Made by a program: the position numbers and the translations under genes. A stretch of 64,000 nt of DNA from Trichormus sp. M33_DOE_039 (GTDB lineage Bacteria > Cyanobacteriota > Cyanobacteriia > Cyanobacteriales > Nostocaceae): assembly GCA_015296085.1 (NCBI GenBank), contig DVDT01000069.1:29432-93431 (forward strand), given 5' to 3'. Each line of letters begins with the position of its first letter. Within the stretch, counting starts at the first letter, position 1. The notes under the pieces are model-generated. The model was not told the DNA's origin. It saw only the letters and a list, made by a program, of their open reading frames with translations, and did no database searches. Shown one piece after another: positions 31,865-42,589 of this stretch.

Positions 31865-32899
31865 TTGAAATTTTTAATCATAATTATGTTGACAACAAGT
31901 CGTTTACAATTTACTCCTGATTTAAATATTTGTCGGATCTTAAATGGTATGTGGCAAGTATCCGGCGCACATGGCAGAATTAATCCTAAATCTGCCGTTG
32001 AAAGCATGTTCAAATATGTGGATGCAGGTTTTACAACTTGGGATTTAGCAGACCACTATGGCCCCGCAGAGGATTTTATTGGTGAATTTCGTCGTCAGTT
32101 AGCTGCTAGCCGTGGACAAGACGCTTTATCTGAAATACAGGCTTTCACTAAATGGGTTCCTCGTCCGGGGAAAATGACGAAGAAATTCGTTGAAGAAAAT
32201 ATTGATATCTCCTTGAGAAGAATGGATGTCAAATCCCTAGATTTGATGCAGTTTCACTGGTGGGAATATCAAGATAAAAATTATTTAGATGCTCTCAAAT
32301 ATATGGTAGAACTCCAAACTGAGGGCAAAATTAAACACTTAGGTTTAACTAATTTCGATACAGAACACCTACAAATTATTACCGACTCAGGCATCAAAAT
32401 TGTATCTAATCAAGTGCAATTTTCTCTAGTTGACCGCCGTCCAGAAGTAAATATGATTAAGTTCTGCCAACAGAATGACATTAAACTATTTACTTACGGC
32501 TCACTTTGTGGAGGCTTTTTATCAGAAAAGTATTTAGACAAACCAGAACCACGCAGCTTTGATTTAACTACTGTCAGCTTGCGAAAATATAAAAACATGA
32601 TTGATGCTTGGGGTGGTTGGCAATTATTTCAAGAGTTACTATCCACCCTCAAAGCCATCGCTGATAAACATGGAGTTAGTATTGCTAACGTTGCTGTCAG
32701 ATACATTTTAGATCAACCAACCGTTGGCGGAGTGATAGTTGGTGCAAGGCTGGGGATAGCTGAACATATAGAAGATAACGCCAAAGTATTTAGTTTGATT
32801 TTAGATGCTGAAGATAGCGATCGCATCAACACCATATCCCAAAAATCACGCAATTTGTATCAGTTAATTGGTGATTGTGGTGATGAATATCGGCGGTAG
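31865..32899 (+). CDS. Aldo/keto reductase
   Basis: DAGFTTWDLADHYGPAEDFIGEF, SLDLMQFHWWEY, GLTNFDTEHL, VGARLG. Confidence 0.92.
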   Translation: MKFLIIIMLTTSRLQFTPDLNICRILNGMWQVSGAHGRINPKSAVESMFKYVDAGFTTWDLADHYGPAEDFIGEFRRQLAASRGQDALSEIQAFTKWVPRPGKMTKKFVEENIDISLRRMDVKSLDLMQFHWWEYQDKNYLDALKYMVELQTEGKIKHLGLTNFDTEHLQIITDSGIKIVSNQVQFSLVDRRPEVNMIKFCQQNDIKLFTYGSLCGGFLSEKYLDKPEPRSFDLTTVSLRKYKNMIDAWGGWQLFQELLSTLKAIADKHGVSIANVAVRYILDQPTVGGVIVGARLGIAEHIEDNAKVFSLILDAEDSDRINTISQKSRNLYQLIGDCGDEYRR

Positions 32900-32916
32900 A
32901 AGGCGATAGGTGACAG

Positions 32917-33372
32917 GTGACAGAGGAAACTATGAAAAATGTTCTTGCTGCTGGGAATTTACGCAAAGTGCATCACATTGCGCTGAACGTCAAGAATATG
33001 CAAGCTTCCCGATATTTTTACGGGACTATTTTGGGATTACATGAACTAACTGGTGATGAAATTCCGGCTACTTTATTAGAACTAGTCGCCGAGGGGAAAG
33101 TTGCTAATTTTGTTACTCCCGACGGTACAGTTCTCGATTTATTTTGGACACCAGATTTAACCCCGCCAAATCCAGACCCAGAGCAAAGTTTTACTAGGGC
33201 TTATCACCTTGCCTTTGACATTGATCCACAATTTTTTGAGCAAGCAGTAGCAGTTTTGCGAGAAAATCAAATTGAAATTGCTCATGGCCCAGTCAGTCGT
33301 CCAACTGGTAGGGGTGTGTATTTTTATGACCCCGATGGTTTTATGATCGAAATTCGTTGTGATCCACAATAG
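32917..33372 (+). CDS. VOC (glyoxalase/bleomycin resistance) family protein
   Basis: KVHHIALNVKNMQASRYFYGTILGL... GRGVYFYDPDGFMIEIRCD. Confidence 0.9.
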   Translation: MTEETMKNVLAAGNLRKVHHIALNVKNMQASRYFYGTILGLHELTGDEIPATLLELVAEGKVANFVTPDGTVLDLFWTPDLTPPNPDPEQSFTRAYHLAFDIDPQFFEQAVAVLRENQIEIAHGPVSRPTGRGVYFYDPDGFMIEIRCDPQ

Positions 33373-33664
33373 TGTAAGTATGTCAACAAGGTTATTTCAG
33401 GTAATTGAAGACGTAATTAAACAACCACCGATTCCTCACGAACCACATAAACAATCATTAAAAGCTTGGGCGATGTATTGTCTGCGAGACAGAGGCTTTA
33501 TCGTTGTCTATGCCCAAAATGCCGACTTTGCCATTGAACCTAAAGGGGGAAATAAGCTTTATTTTAAAGTGACGACTAATCAAGCCGATGTCGATGACGC
33601 TTGTAATTGGATAGTTTGGGATAGCGGAACTCAAACCGCCAGCCTGATTCCAGCACAGGTTTAA
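33359..33664 (+). CDS. Hypothetical protein
   Basis: 101 aa, overlaps the end of the VOC gene by 14 nt. Confidence 0.55.
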   Translation: MIHNSVSMSTRLFQVIEDVIKQPPIPHEPHKQSLKAWAMYCLRDRGFIVVYAQNADFAIEPKGGNKLYFKVTTNQADVDDACNWIVWDSGTQTASLIPAQV

Positions 33665-34141
33665 AAGATATCTTTCAGAGGGATTTAGAGATCATTTTAA
33701 AAGTGTTTGGCTGGGAATTTAGACACTTCTGATCCCCCCTAACCTTAACAGTGAAGAGTGAACAGTAAAATCACGTTTGCGAAACACCACACCAATTGGT
33801 GTCAGACGTTAGTGCGCTGAAACACCACACTATACACCGTTAGGACTGATAACTGATAACTGGTTTAAGGGGGATTTAGGGGAATCTAAACAAACTGTAG
33901 GTTTTGTGTGAGAGTTTCCTAATACCAAATTCAAATGAGCGTGCATAAAAATGTAGAATAAAGAACATGAAAGAGCAAGACTCATGAGAAAGCAATGGCA
34001 TGCCCTTTCAATCTAGACGTTCAAGAAAGTGCTGAGTATTTGTCAAAAAGCCTGAAAAATGCGCGCACAGCATTTAAAAAAGAGCGTTCCCAATTCTCTA
34101 TGAAATATTTCTCTATGAAATATTTGCAAGATAAGAACAAT

Positions 34142-37100
34142 CTACACTAACGTAGTTGTAAAATTATTGATTCCCAAAGTGCCTGTTAATCCTGTCACCT
34201 CGATGATAGCATCAGTAGTTGCACTAAACCCTGCTGTAGCATCATTAATCGCAACAAAAGTACGGTTACCAAAGGTGAATTGAGCAGCGAATTGAGCAGC
34301 AAAATTAGCGGTTGTTAATCGAGCTACAATGCCTGTTGTATCAAGAGTTGCAACAGTTCCCACATTAGAGAATCCGGAGCGTGCAGTGGAAAGCAGGAAT
34401 AAATCATTACTAGCATTAGCATTGAAGTCAGTAATCACATCAAAGTTACTGAGAAGGGAATCAGCTAACTTGCGGTAGTCAAAACGGTCTATTCCTAGTC
34501 CTCCGGTAAGAGTGTCTTTTCCAGTTCCTCCAGTTAATATATCATTACCAGCATCACCATTGAGAGTGTCGTTACCAGCACTACCATTGAGGGTATCGTT
34601 ACCAGCATCACCATTAAGGATGTTGTTACCACTGTTGCCAGTGATAGTGTTATTAGCTGTATTCCCAGTGCCGTTAATTGCGGCTGCTCCTGTCAGGGTG
34701 AGATTTTCAATGTTTGGCAGAGTAGCAAGGCTGAAGGTGATACTGCTAGAAATTATATCTATGCCTTCTCCGGCATTTTCGATAATTGTATCAGTGGTGG
34801 TATCGACAATGTAAGTATCGTTACCTAAGCCACCAATCAAGGTATCAATCCCAGCACCACCATTGAGGGTATCGTTACCCGCACCACCATCAAGGCGGTT
34901 GTTACCACTGTTGCCAGTGATAGTGTTATTTACCGCATTTCCAGTGCCGTTAATCGCACCTGTTCCTGTCAAAGTGAGTTTTTCGATGTTTGACAGGGCA
35001 GCTAGGCTGAATGTGACGCTGCTAGAAACTGTATCTGTGCCTTCTCCGGCATTTTCGATAATTGTATCAGTAGTGGTATCGACAATGTAAGTATCATTAC
35101 CTAAGCCACCAATCAAGGTATCAATACCAGCACCACCATTAAGGGTATCGTTACCCGCTCCACCATCAAGGCGGTTGTTACCACTGTTACCAGTGATAGT
35201 GTTATTTGCTGCATTTCCAGTGCCATTAATCGCGCCTGTTCCTGTCAGAGTGAGTTTTTCGATGTTGGGGAGAGCTGCAAGGCTAAAGGTGACACTGCTA
35301 GAAATTGTATCTGTGCCTTCTCCGGCATTTTCGATAATTGTGTCGGTTGTACTATTAACAATGTAAGTATCGTTACCTAAACCACCAATCAAGGTATCAT
35401 TACCAGCACCACCATCAAGGCTGTTGTTAGCAATGTTGCCAGTGATGACGTTGTTAGCTGCATTCCCCGTGCCGTTAATTGCAGCTGTTCCTATTAGGGT
35501 GAGGTTTTCAATGTTTGGCAGGGTAGCAAGGCTGAAGGTGACACTGGATTCAATGGTATCTATGCCTTCTCCCGCATTTTCGATAATCGTGTTGGTGGTG
35601 CTATCGACAATGTAAGTATCATCACCTGAATAGCCAATCAGGGTATAATTACCACCAAGGCCGTCGAGGGTATCATTACCAGAACCACCATAGAGGAGTT
35701 CATTACCTATGACTTCAATAGAGTATTGCCCCAAACTGCCATAATCTGTGTAGCCAGTCGAAAGAGGATCTCCTTTCCCTACGCCATCAATAGCTAAGTA
35801 ATAAGTTCCCGCACCGACACTTGTTGTGATACTTGCAGATAGTAAATCGGCGGGATTAGAAGATGCAATTAATGTTCCACCAGAGTTATATAGCCCTGCC
35901 CAAATGTCTAGGTTGGGTCCGCGAGTGAAGGGATTGATTGTTATGCTAATGGTATTAGCAACTGTGGCAAAACTATAGTAATCAATATCTGTATTACGCT
36001 CGATGATGCCACTACCAATCAGAGTTGTACTAGAAAGTATAGTTAATGGTTTTGCTGTGGCAATTGTATTACCAGCATTATCGGCTCGGTAACTGAAACC
36101 ATTATTGGTTGTAATAATTTGCAAATCATCTTGAGTATTGTTAGCAGAAGCATATTCGCCTTTGCTCCACTGGGTTAGGTTTTGGTAGTATGCTGTACCC
36201 ATAATCGTTGCCCAGCCAGTCTCCCCACTACCATGTCCCCTGTAGTATCCCTCGGACGGGCTAGTTCTTCCATCATGGGATAGCCCCAGAGTATGACCTA
36301 CTTCATGAGTGATAGCTTCAGCTGTATATTTTTCGCTATCACCCAGGCTGTCACTAAAAACGTAGGTGGGAGTATCAGTATTCCAGTTGAAAGAACCAAC
36401 GAAGGCGATTCCTCCAGCAGAAGAACCAAACCAACTAGAACTGCTACCACCAATAACAACTCGTACACCCCAGCGAGTATCGCTACTATTACTCTTGATC
36501 AGATCATTAATATCCGTTGGAGCTTGAGTTGTGACATTAACATTAAACGGGCTAAAATCCTCAGCCACTCGCTGCCAAATGTACTGGATTCTTTCCAGTT
36601 CAGCCGAGCTAAAAGAAGCTGTGTTGCCGTCAAAGTCGAAAGCAGGGGTAACAATGTCAGCCCCACCCTTGTAGCTTGTATTCCATCTAGTGCCAGAGGT
36701 GGTATGCCCGTCGAAATCTAGATAAATTGTGTGTCTAGCTCCGTCCAAGCTGTTAAGAAAAAATGTTTTAGATAAATCTAAAATTGTGGATGCAGTTGTA
36801 GATGCAGTTGCAGATGCAATTAGGGTTTGCTGTTCATTTTGGATTCGCTCTGGTTCTACTGGAGGTAACGCACAGACTGAGCAAGCACAACCTATGGTGT
36901 GTGAATTTGTTGCAACTATCACAGCGTCTGGAGCTTGGCTGACAGTCGGCTGCACAGACCTTAATACTGCTGCTGTGAAACTCTTTGTTAGCAGAGACTC
37001 AGCAAATACTGCCCCTTCATCACTCATAGAAGAATGATGAACCATCGCTGATGTCTCTATTTGTAGAGCTTTGCCTGTCTTAGTGGTTAATCTCAATCCT

Positions 37101-37219
37101 GAATGATCCACTAATCCTTCATTTTCCGGTAAATTAGCCGATAAATCTTGAAAATCGCTTTTTTCCCAAGGAGAGCGGTGTTTATATAAATTATTGGCTA
37201 CGTTTCTGAAGCTTTTCAT
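34142..37219 (-). CDS. Large secreted RTX-type protein: zinc metalloprotease domain + pre-peptidase C-terminal-like domain + hemolysin-type Ca-binding repeats
   Basis: AITHEVGHTLGLSHDG (HExxHxxGxxH) with WATIMG Met-turn; repeated GGAGNDTLNGGAG nonapeptides; SIEVIGNELL. Confidence 0.88.
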   Translation of the reverse strand: MKSFRNVANNLYKHRSPWEKSDFQDLSANLPENEGLVDHSGLRLTTKTGKALQIETSAMVHHSSMSDEGAVFAESLLTKSFTAAVLRSVQPTVSQAPDAVIVATNSHTIGCACSVCALPPVEPERIQNEQQTLIASATASTTASTILDLSKTFFLNSLDGARHTIYLDFDGHTTSGTRWNTSYKGGADIVTPAFDFDGNTASFSSAELERIQYIWQRVAEDFSPFNVNVTTQAPTDINDLIKSNSSDTRWGVRVVIGGSSSSWFGSSAGGIAFVGSFNWNTDTPTYVFSDSLGDSEKYTAEAITHEVGHTLGLSHDGRTSPSEGYYRGHGSGETGWATIMGTAYYQNLTQWSKGEYASANNTQDDLQIITTNNGFSYRADNAGNTIATAKPLTILSSTTLIGSGIIERNTDIDYYSFATVANTISITINPFTRGPNLDIWAGLYNSGGTLIASSNPADLLSASITTSVGAGTYYLAIDGVGKGDPLSTGYTDYGSLGQYSIEVIGNELLYGGSGNDTLDGLGGNYTLIGYSGDDTYIVDSTTNTIIENAGEGIDTIESSVTFSLATLPNIENLTLIGTAAINGTGNAANNVITGNIANNSLDGGAGNDTLIGGLGNDTYIVNSTTDTIIENAGEGTDTISSSVTFSLAALPNIEKLTLTGTGAINGTGNAANNTITGNSGNNRLDGGAGNDTLNGGAGIDTLIGGLGNDTYIVDTTTDTIIENAGEGTDTVSSSVTFSLAALSNIEKLTLTGTGAINGTGNAVNNTITGNSGNNRLDGGAGNDTLNGGAGIDTLIGGLGNDTYIVDTTTDTIIENAGEGIDIISSSITFSLATLPNIENLTLTGAAAINGTGNTANNTITGNSGNNILNGDAGNDTLNGSAGNDTLNGDAGNDILTGGTGKDTLTGGLGIDRFDYRKLADSLLSNFDVITDFNANASNDLFLLSTARSGFSNVGTVATLDTTGIVARLTTANFAAQFAAQFTFGNRTFVAINDATAGFSATTDAIIEVTGLTGTLGINNFTTTLV

Positions 37220-37745
37220 AACGCACTCCTCACTGTAAAATTGCAGTTGTTGTTGTCTTTATATTTCTACTCACATCTTCACAAAAATTTTGTGAAGCAA
37301 ATTAATTACACAGTATAAAGTGGAAAAGCTTCATTTAACGATAAAAATCTGTAATTAATAAAGTATAATAATCGACTACATTTATAATATGTGCGTATTT
37401 ATACGTAAAATTGTACAATATATTGAGTCAACGCACTCTAGCAAGAATACTCAGCATTGAGCCAATGTATTCAACTCTGTATTGAGTTGCGTACTGAGAA
37501 ATAAGTGCTGATTCTGACTCATATAATTGCAATGCTTGTAGGATTTACCCAAGTCTCATCATTAAAATCTCTTGTAGGGTGGGTAACTAGGAGATAATTC
37601 GGGAAAAATCAACGTAATTGTTACACGCTGCCAATTCATTAACAACTATTATCGATTTATCTGCTTTTATTACTACGGGGAGAGTAAAATCATCGGGTAG
37701 TAGATGGTATTACCTCAGAGAAATATAAATATGATCGAAATTATC

Positions 37746-37872
37746 AGATCCCCCCTAGTCCCTAAAAAAAAGGGGGGAACAAGAAAAAAATCAAAGTCTC
37801 CCTTTTTAAGTGGGATTTAGGGGGATCTAAAAGTAGTTGATACACCATTAGAAAATTTTCAAACATCCTCTG
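37746..37872. repeat. ~125-bp interspersed repeat, copy 1
   Basis: GGGGGAACAAGAAAAAAATCAAAGTC...GATTTAGGGGGATCTAAAA...TTGATACACCATTAGAA...TTTTCAAACATCCTCT shared with 38558-38680. Confidence 0.8.
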
Positions 37873-38058
37873 AGCCTGTAGGCGATCGCACTCCGCAATC
37901 GATGAATCTGAGTTAAGTTGTCGGCGATCGCACTCCGCAATAACATGAGTTCGATGACCTCTCCCCAACCCCTCTCCGACACGGAGAGGGGCTTAAATAT
38001 CTTGAAATATCAACGAAAAATGAAGGTTTTTAAGCCTCTCTCCTTGCAGGGGAGAGGT

Positions 38059-38078
38059 ACCCTGCGGAAAGCAAGCTA
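38059..38078 (+). repeat. Small dispersed repeat ACCCTGCGGAAAGCAAGCTA in GAGGT^TGG
   Basis: Same family as 30029-30048. Confidence 0.85.
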
Positions 38079-38165
38079 TGGAGAGGGGTTTTTTAAATTC
38101 GTCGAACGAACTCACTCCGCAATCGATATGATTTAGACTATGAGCGATCGCACAGATAAATAGAC

Positions 38166-38330
38166 CTGACTTTTCACGTTATGTGGAAAAGCTAACGTGA
38201 AACTTAACCCCCTAACCCCCTTCCCTACGAAGGAAGGAGGAAAAATTAAAGCCTCTCTCCTTGCAGGGGAGAGGTACCCTGCGGGAAGCAAGCTATGGAG
38301 AGGGGTTTTCCAGATCCCGTGAAAAGTCAG
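38166..38330. mobile_element. MITE-like element, second copy, 13-bp TIRs and 10-bp target-site duplication
   Basis: CTGACTTTTCACG...CGTGAAAAGTCAG perfect TIR; ATAAATAGAC on both sides (38156-38165 and 38331-38340). Confidence 0.85.
38276..38295 (+). repeat. Small dispersed repeat ACCCTGCGGGAAGCAAGCTA inside the MITE-like element
   Basis: Same family as 30029-30048. Confidence 0.85.
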
Positions 38331-38557
38331 ATAAATAGACAATTGTGAACAAAGAAATACCCGACTTATTGAAGAAGTCGGGTATCTTAGCTTTTAAATG
38401 CTGACAAATCAAATATGATTACTATAGATGTGTGTTTAAAGCGTATTAATTATAATTTTTGTGGCTCTTTTATTTAATCAACCAAGTTGGAATTGTGAAG
38501 CCTCATTAATTGGTTGTTTGAAAAATGGTTGGCTGTGATTTTAGAGACTTAATTGCT

Positions 38558-38680
38558 CCCACCTAGCCCCCCTTAAAAAAAGGGGGAACAAGAAAAAAAT
38601 CAAAGTCCCCTTTTTTAAGGGAGATTTAGGGGGATCTAAAAATATTTGATACACCATTAGAACTTTTCAAACATCCTCTA
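38558..38680. repeat. ~125-bp interspersed repeat, copy 2
   Basis: See 37746-37872. Confidence 0.8.
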
Positions 38681-38882
38681 AAACAACTCAGATTTTTTAT
38701 AAAAACAAATTAAGAAAACTGAACTCTAGCCTTTTTGATTCCTAGTTTTTCAATTAGGAAAGTCTAATCACTATTAATTGCTAAACTTGGGTTTGAGTTT
38801 TGCGTTTAGTGCCATCACCACTGGAACACAAAATAGAATTGATAGTTGTTATTTGATGTTAAGTTAACTCAAGTGTTTGAGT

Positions 38883-39644
38883 TTAAGCTTTTTGAAGTTG
38901 CTTTTCTTTTTTGGAATAGCGTTTTTTGAGAAATGCACCGAAGCCCGCACCTATTGCTAGACCACCCATTGTTAGGGGTTCGGGAACTGGTTCGCCAGGT
39001 TCTTCAGCTAATGCTCTCAAAGTAATCCCAGCTTCACTACTACTCTGACCATTATCAAAAATTTCGCTAGCAGTAATATTACCACTACCTAATGTTCTCG
39101 TGTTACCAAGAGCATCTGTAAACACAAATTCCCCTTGCAGGCCTGGATCGAGAAAAGTCATGGTGACAACACTATCATCTAGCAAGCGTCTCATAATCTG
39201 ACCTTCGTATAAATTAAAACTTAAAGTGCCGACTGTGCTGTCAAATGTGAAATTACCTGTGAATTCAATGAACTTGTTAACCCTTTCAAAATCGTAAATG
39301 ATTGAGTTTGATAAACTACCGGCAACTCCGGTATTTGTTAGAGTCAAATCTTTTATATCGACCCGTGTACCCTTCAATGTAGGTGCAAACGATAGAAAAT
39401 TTCCTGTCACACCTGTGAGAGTATTTTTTACTGTACCTTCTTTTCCATCAGCATCACTGAGCCAATCTAGAACAACAGTACCAGGTTGAGAATTAAGGTC
39501 GCCTAAATCTACACCATCAGCATCAATGCCAATAGTACCTTGTAATAAAGTAACTGCCATTGCAGCAGAAGGGGTAAAGGCAACTGCTGTCATTGTAGTT
39601 GCAGCCATAGTTGCCCCAAGGAATAAAGATTGAAACTTGTTCAT
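38883..39644 (-). CDS. PEP-CTERM sorting domain-containing protein
   Basis: Signal peptide; C-terminal VPEPLTMGGLAIGAGFGAFLKKRYSKK. Confidence 0.85.
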   Translation of the reverse strand: MNKFQSLFLGATMAATTMTAVAFTPSAAMAVTLLQGTIGIDADGVDLGDLNSQPGTVVLDWLSDADGKEGTVKNTLTGVTGNFLSFAPTLKGTRVDIKDLTLTNTGVAGSLSNSIIYDFERVNKFIEFTGNFTFDSTVGTLSFNLYEGQIMRRLLDDSVVTMTFLDPGLQGEFVFTDALGNTRTLGSGNITASEIFDNGQSSSEAGITLRALAEEPGEPVPEPLTMGGLAIGAGFGAFLKKRYSKKEKQLQKA

Positions 39645-40149
39645 AAGATTCCTATCGCTTGTTAAGTTATTTGCAACACTGATATCAACTCACCATCAAT
39701 TCCCCGATCAATATCAGCCATGCAAGTAGCATGATATTTGCTGAAATTGTAGAAGTAGATACCAGTATACGTAAGCTTAATCATGTCAGAGTCATACTTA
39801 ATTTACAATAACCGGCTTCGTACTTCACCAAAACTTTGCAAGAAATATATATTGGTTTTATTAGTTTTTAAAAGTAAAATCTGTGTATTATTCTTAATAA
39901 AAAATAAAAGTACTATTAATTAATATGGGGCTTATTGATAGTTATCATCATATTTATTCATAAATCAAATACTAGCTCTATATTCAGTGGTAGGTTATTT
40001 TAAGTAACTTGAAAGGGGTGTAGGAGTGTAAGGGTGTAGGGGAAAGACACCTTTCCTCTTTTATTGTGAAGCTTGTTTCATTGGGACTGCCTCCTGCCTT
40101 GCTGAGCTACTTATACCAATTCTCTATGAAGTTACACCCAATAAATGAT

Positions 40150-40177
40150 GTAGAGACGTTGCATGCAACGTCTCTAC
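40150..40177. repeat. 28-bp perfect palindrome GTAGAGACGTTGCATGCAACGTCTCTAC
   Basis: Identical to 29984-30011. Confidence 0.95.
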
Positions 40178-40214
40178 AGTGCAGAATAAAGTCCATCTTT
40201 ATCAAGAAACGGTA

Positions 40215-41819
40215 TTACCTTTTCAAAAATCGCTGACGCATACGCACTGCAAAACTATTCACTTCTGGTATTTTCATGAGTGCAGTAAGCGCAGCAAATA
40301 CCAAAATCCCCACGAAACCAGATACGCACAACTGCAACAGCTGAATAATTAAACCCTGTGTCCCTAATAATTTTTGCGTCCCTACCAATGTGGCAAAACT
40401 AGCCACTCCTGCTACTACACTACCAGCTGTCAATCCTAAAATTGGTACACTCCACTCACGTAACGGTAAACCATTCAGGCGGCGGTGTAGTATCCACAAC
40501 AGCATCAGCATGGAGCTAAAATTGACTCCTACTGTTGCTAGCACCAACCCAGGCGCGCCAAAAGGTTTAACGAAAATCCAATCGAGAAAGGCGTTGAGAA
40601 AAATATTAAAAGTGCTGATGCGGAAAGGTGTCTGTCCATCCCCCAACGCATAAAATACCCGCACTAAAACATCACGCCCCAAATAAACAAACATCCCAAT
40701 CCCATACATAATTAACAGAGATGAGACTAGCTCTGTAGCATCCTGTTTAAAAGCTCCACGCTCATAGATAATCTGAACAATAGGTACAGATAACGCCACC
40801 ATCAGCGCACCTAGAGGTAGCATGGTGACAGCACTGAGCAAAAGTCCCTGACGGATGCGTAATTTGAGGTCATGCCAATTTTCTGGGTCGGCTAGTTTGG
40901 CAAATATGGGTAGTAATGGCAACAAAATAATATTAGAAATAATCCCTAGGGGAGTTTGCACCAGCAGATTAGCATAATTAAACCCCGCCGCTGCACCAGG
41001 GATAGGGCTAGCAAAGTACAGTACAGTAGCAAAGTTAATCGGCATCATTCCAGAGGAAATTGTAGCTGGAGTCATAATTTTCACTACTTCCTGAACTCCA
41101 GGGGATTGAAAATCAAACCGCAGGCGTAACGAACCTAAGCCCAAACGCCACTGCACAACTAACTGCACCACCCATTGTAGAATTGCCCCTGCTAATGTTC
41201 CCCAAGCTAATACCATCCCACCAATGAGAGCATATTCCGGCTTGATGATCTCTTTGCCCAGTTGCAAAGCCATCACACCAATGCCAATAATCACGGTGAC
41301 GCTGGATAATAAAGGGCTAATAGAAAGTAGCCAATATTGATTAGCTGCATTGAGAGTCCCAAAGCCAATGCCAATTAATCCTGAAAATAAAGCCATTGGG
41401 GCCATAATTTGCAGTTGTTGAATGGCGATCGCTCTAGTTTTGGCATCCAAGCCATATCCTACAAGATCAACCAATTCATCGGCGAAAAAAATCTGTACTA
41501 CTGTCACCAGCAACAGCACACCCCCCACCAAAGTAGTCACCGTTTCCACTAGGGGGGCTGCTTCTTCTTTGTTGCGCTTGGCTAAAACACTAATAATTGC
41601 ACTATGTAACGGCCCATTCACACCCCCAAGTAGTACCAATAAAAATCCAGGGATGACATAGGCGTAACTATAAGCAGTAGCAGCCGCACCCACACCAAAA
41701 GCAGCTGCGATCGCTTGCTGTCTGATTAAACCAAATACTTTACTAATTAAAGTGGCTGCGGCAACAATGCCAGCAATCCCAGCGAAAGAACGAGAGGGTT
41801 TTTGGTCTTGATTAGTCAC
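40215..41819 (-). CDS. murJ: Lipid II flippase MurJ / MviN family
   Basis: AATLISKVFGLIRQQAIAAAFGVGAAATAYSYAYVIPGFLLVLLGG... 14-TM pattern. Confidence 0.93.
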   Translation of the reverse strand: MTNQDQKPSRSFAGIAGIVAAATLISKVFGLIRQQAIAAAFGVGAAATAYSYAYVIPGFLLVLLGGVNGPLHSAIISVLAKRNKEEAAPLVETVTTLVGGVLLLVTVVQIFFADELVDLVGYGLDAKTRAIAIQQLQIMAPMALFSGLIGIGFGTLNAANQYWLLSISPLLSSVTVIIGIGVMALQLGKEIIKPEYALIGGMVLAWGTLAGAILQWVVQLVVQWRLGLGSLRLRFDFQSPGVQEVVKIMTPATISSGMMPINFATVLYFASPIPGAAAGFNYANLLVQTPLGIISNIILLPLLPIFAKLADPENWHDLKLRIRQGLLLSAVTMLPLGALMVALSVPIVQIIYERGAFKQDATELVSSLLIMYGIGMFVYLGRDVLVRVFYALGDGQTPFRISTFNIFLNAFLDWIFVKPFGAPGLVLATVGVNFSSMLMLLWILHRRLNGLPLREWSVPILGLTAGSVVAGVASFATLVGTQKLLGTQGLIIQLLQLCVSGFVGILVFAALTALMKIPEVNSFAVRMRQRFLKR

Positions 41820-41962
41820 GAATAATACCCGACAACTCTAGCAGAGTGCATACCTGAGTAAATTTAACCTGAAATTTTGCAGTCTGTCAGAGAAATTTCC
41901 AACTAATCACTACCAACAAATCAAAATTTTTCTTACTTTCTGATTTAAAAAGGGATGTAGGG

Positions 41963-42526
41963 CTATGATTTGGCGGGGAAACTTGCTTCATCTGCAATGC
42001 CTTCTGTCTTGCCCGTTGGCGTAGCCGACGCACCAGAAGGGCAGATAATGGAATTGACAGTGGCGATCGCATCCTTCACGTTGCCGACAATATAAATATT
42101 TTCCGGTGATAATTTCTGAAAGAAAGTTTCGCTATCTGAGTCATCATTCAATAAAACTACTGGTTTATTGGCTTTCACCGCTAAGGCAATTTCAGAAGCA
42201 GTTCCCGCACCCATGCCACAGGCAATCACCACATCACTAGAGAGAACGTTAATATTATTGCGAGCATTGCCCATGTCTGTAAAAATTGCAATATCTACTG
42301 CTTCTGAAACACCATTTTGTTGATGATGGGGAAGAATACCTAAAGTTAAGCCATTGGCAGATTTTGCACCCTGATTAGCCGCATCCATTACGCCAACATT
42401 TCTGCCTCCAGTTAACAAAATCCATCCTGATTGAGCAATAAGTTGACCTAATTCATAGGCGTTTTCTAAATCGTGACTTGTGGCCTGTTCCCCAGGCCCC
42501 ATTACACCAATCACAATTTTCCTCAT
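41963..42526 (-). CDS. TIGR00725/LOG-like family protein
   Basis: IGVMGPGE...LLTGGRNVGVMDAANQGAKSANGLTLGILP; C-terminus runs into repeat-like sequence. Confidence 0.85.
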   Translation of the reverse strand: MRKIVIGVMGPGEQATSHDLENAYELGQLIAQSGWILLTGGRNVGVMDAANQGAKSANGLTLGILPHHQQNGVSEAVDIAIFTDMGNARNNINVLSSDVVIACGMGAGTASEIALAVKANKPVVLLNDDSDSETFFQKLSPENIYIVGNVKDAIATVNSIICPSGASATPTGKTEGIADEASFPAKS

Positions 42527-42589
42527 ATTGATTCATCACTAAACTATAAACAAAGTAATGAATCTATCTTAAAAGCCTACTGGATTGTA

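Noticed and set aside
34512-35615. Plus-strand ORFs rich in LPASPLRVSLPAL
   Set aside because: Antisense shadow of the RTX repeat coding region.
36293-37037. ORFs 36293..36721 and 36729..37037 on the plus strand
   Set aside because: Antisense to the well-supported metalloprotease gene; no family-like motifs.
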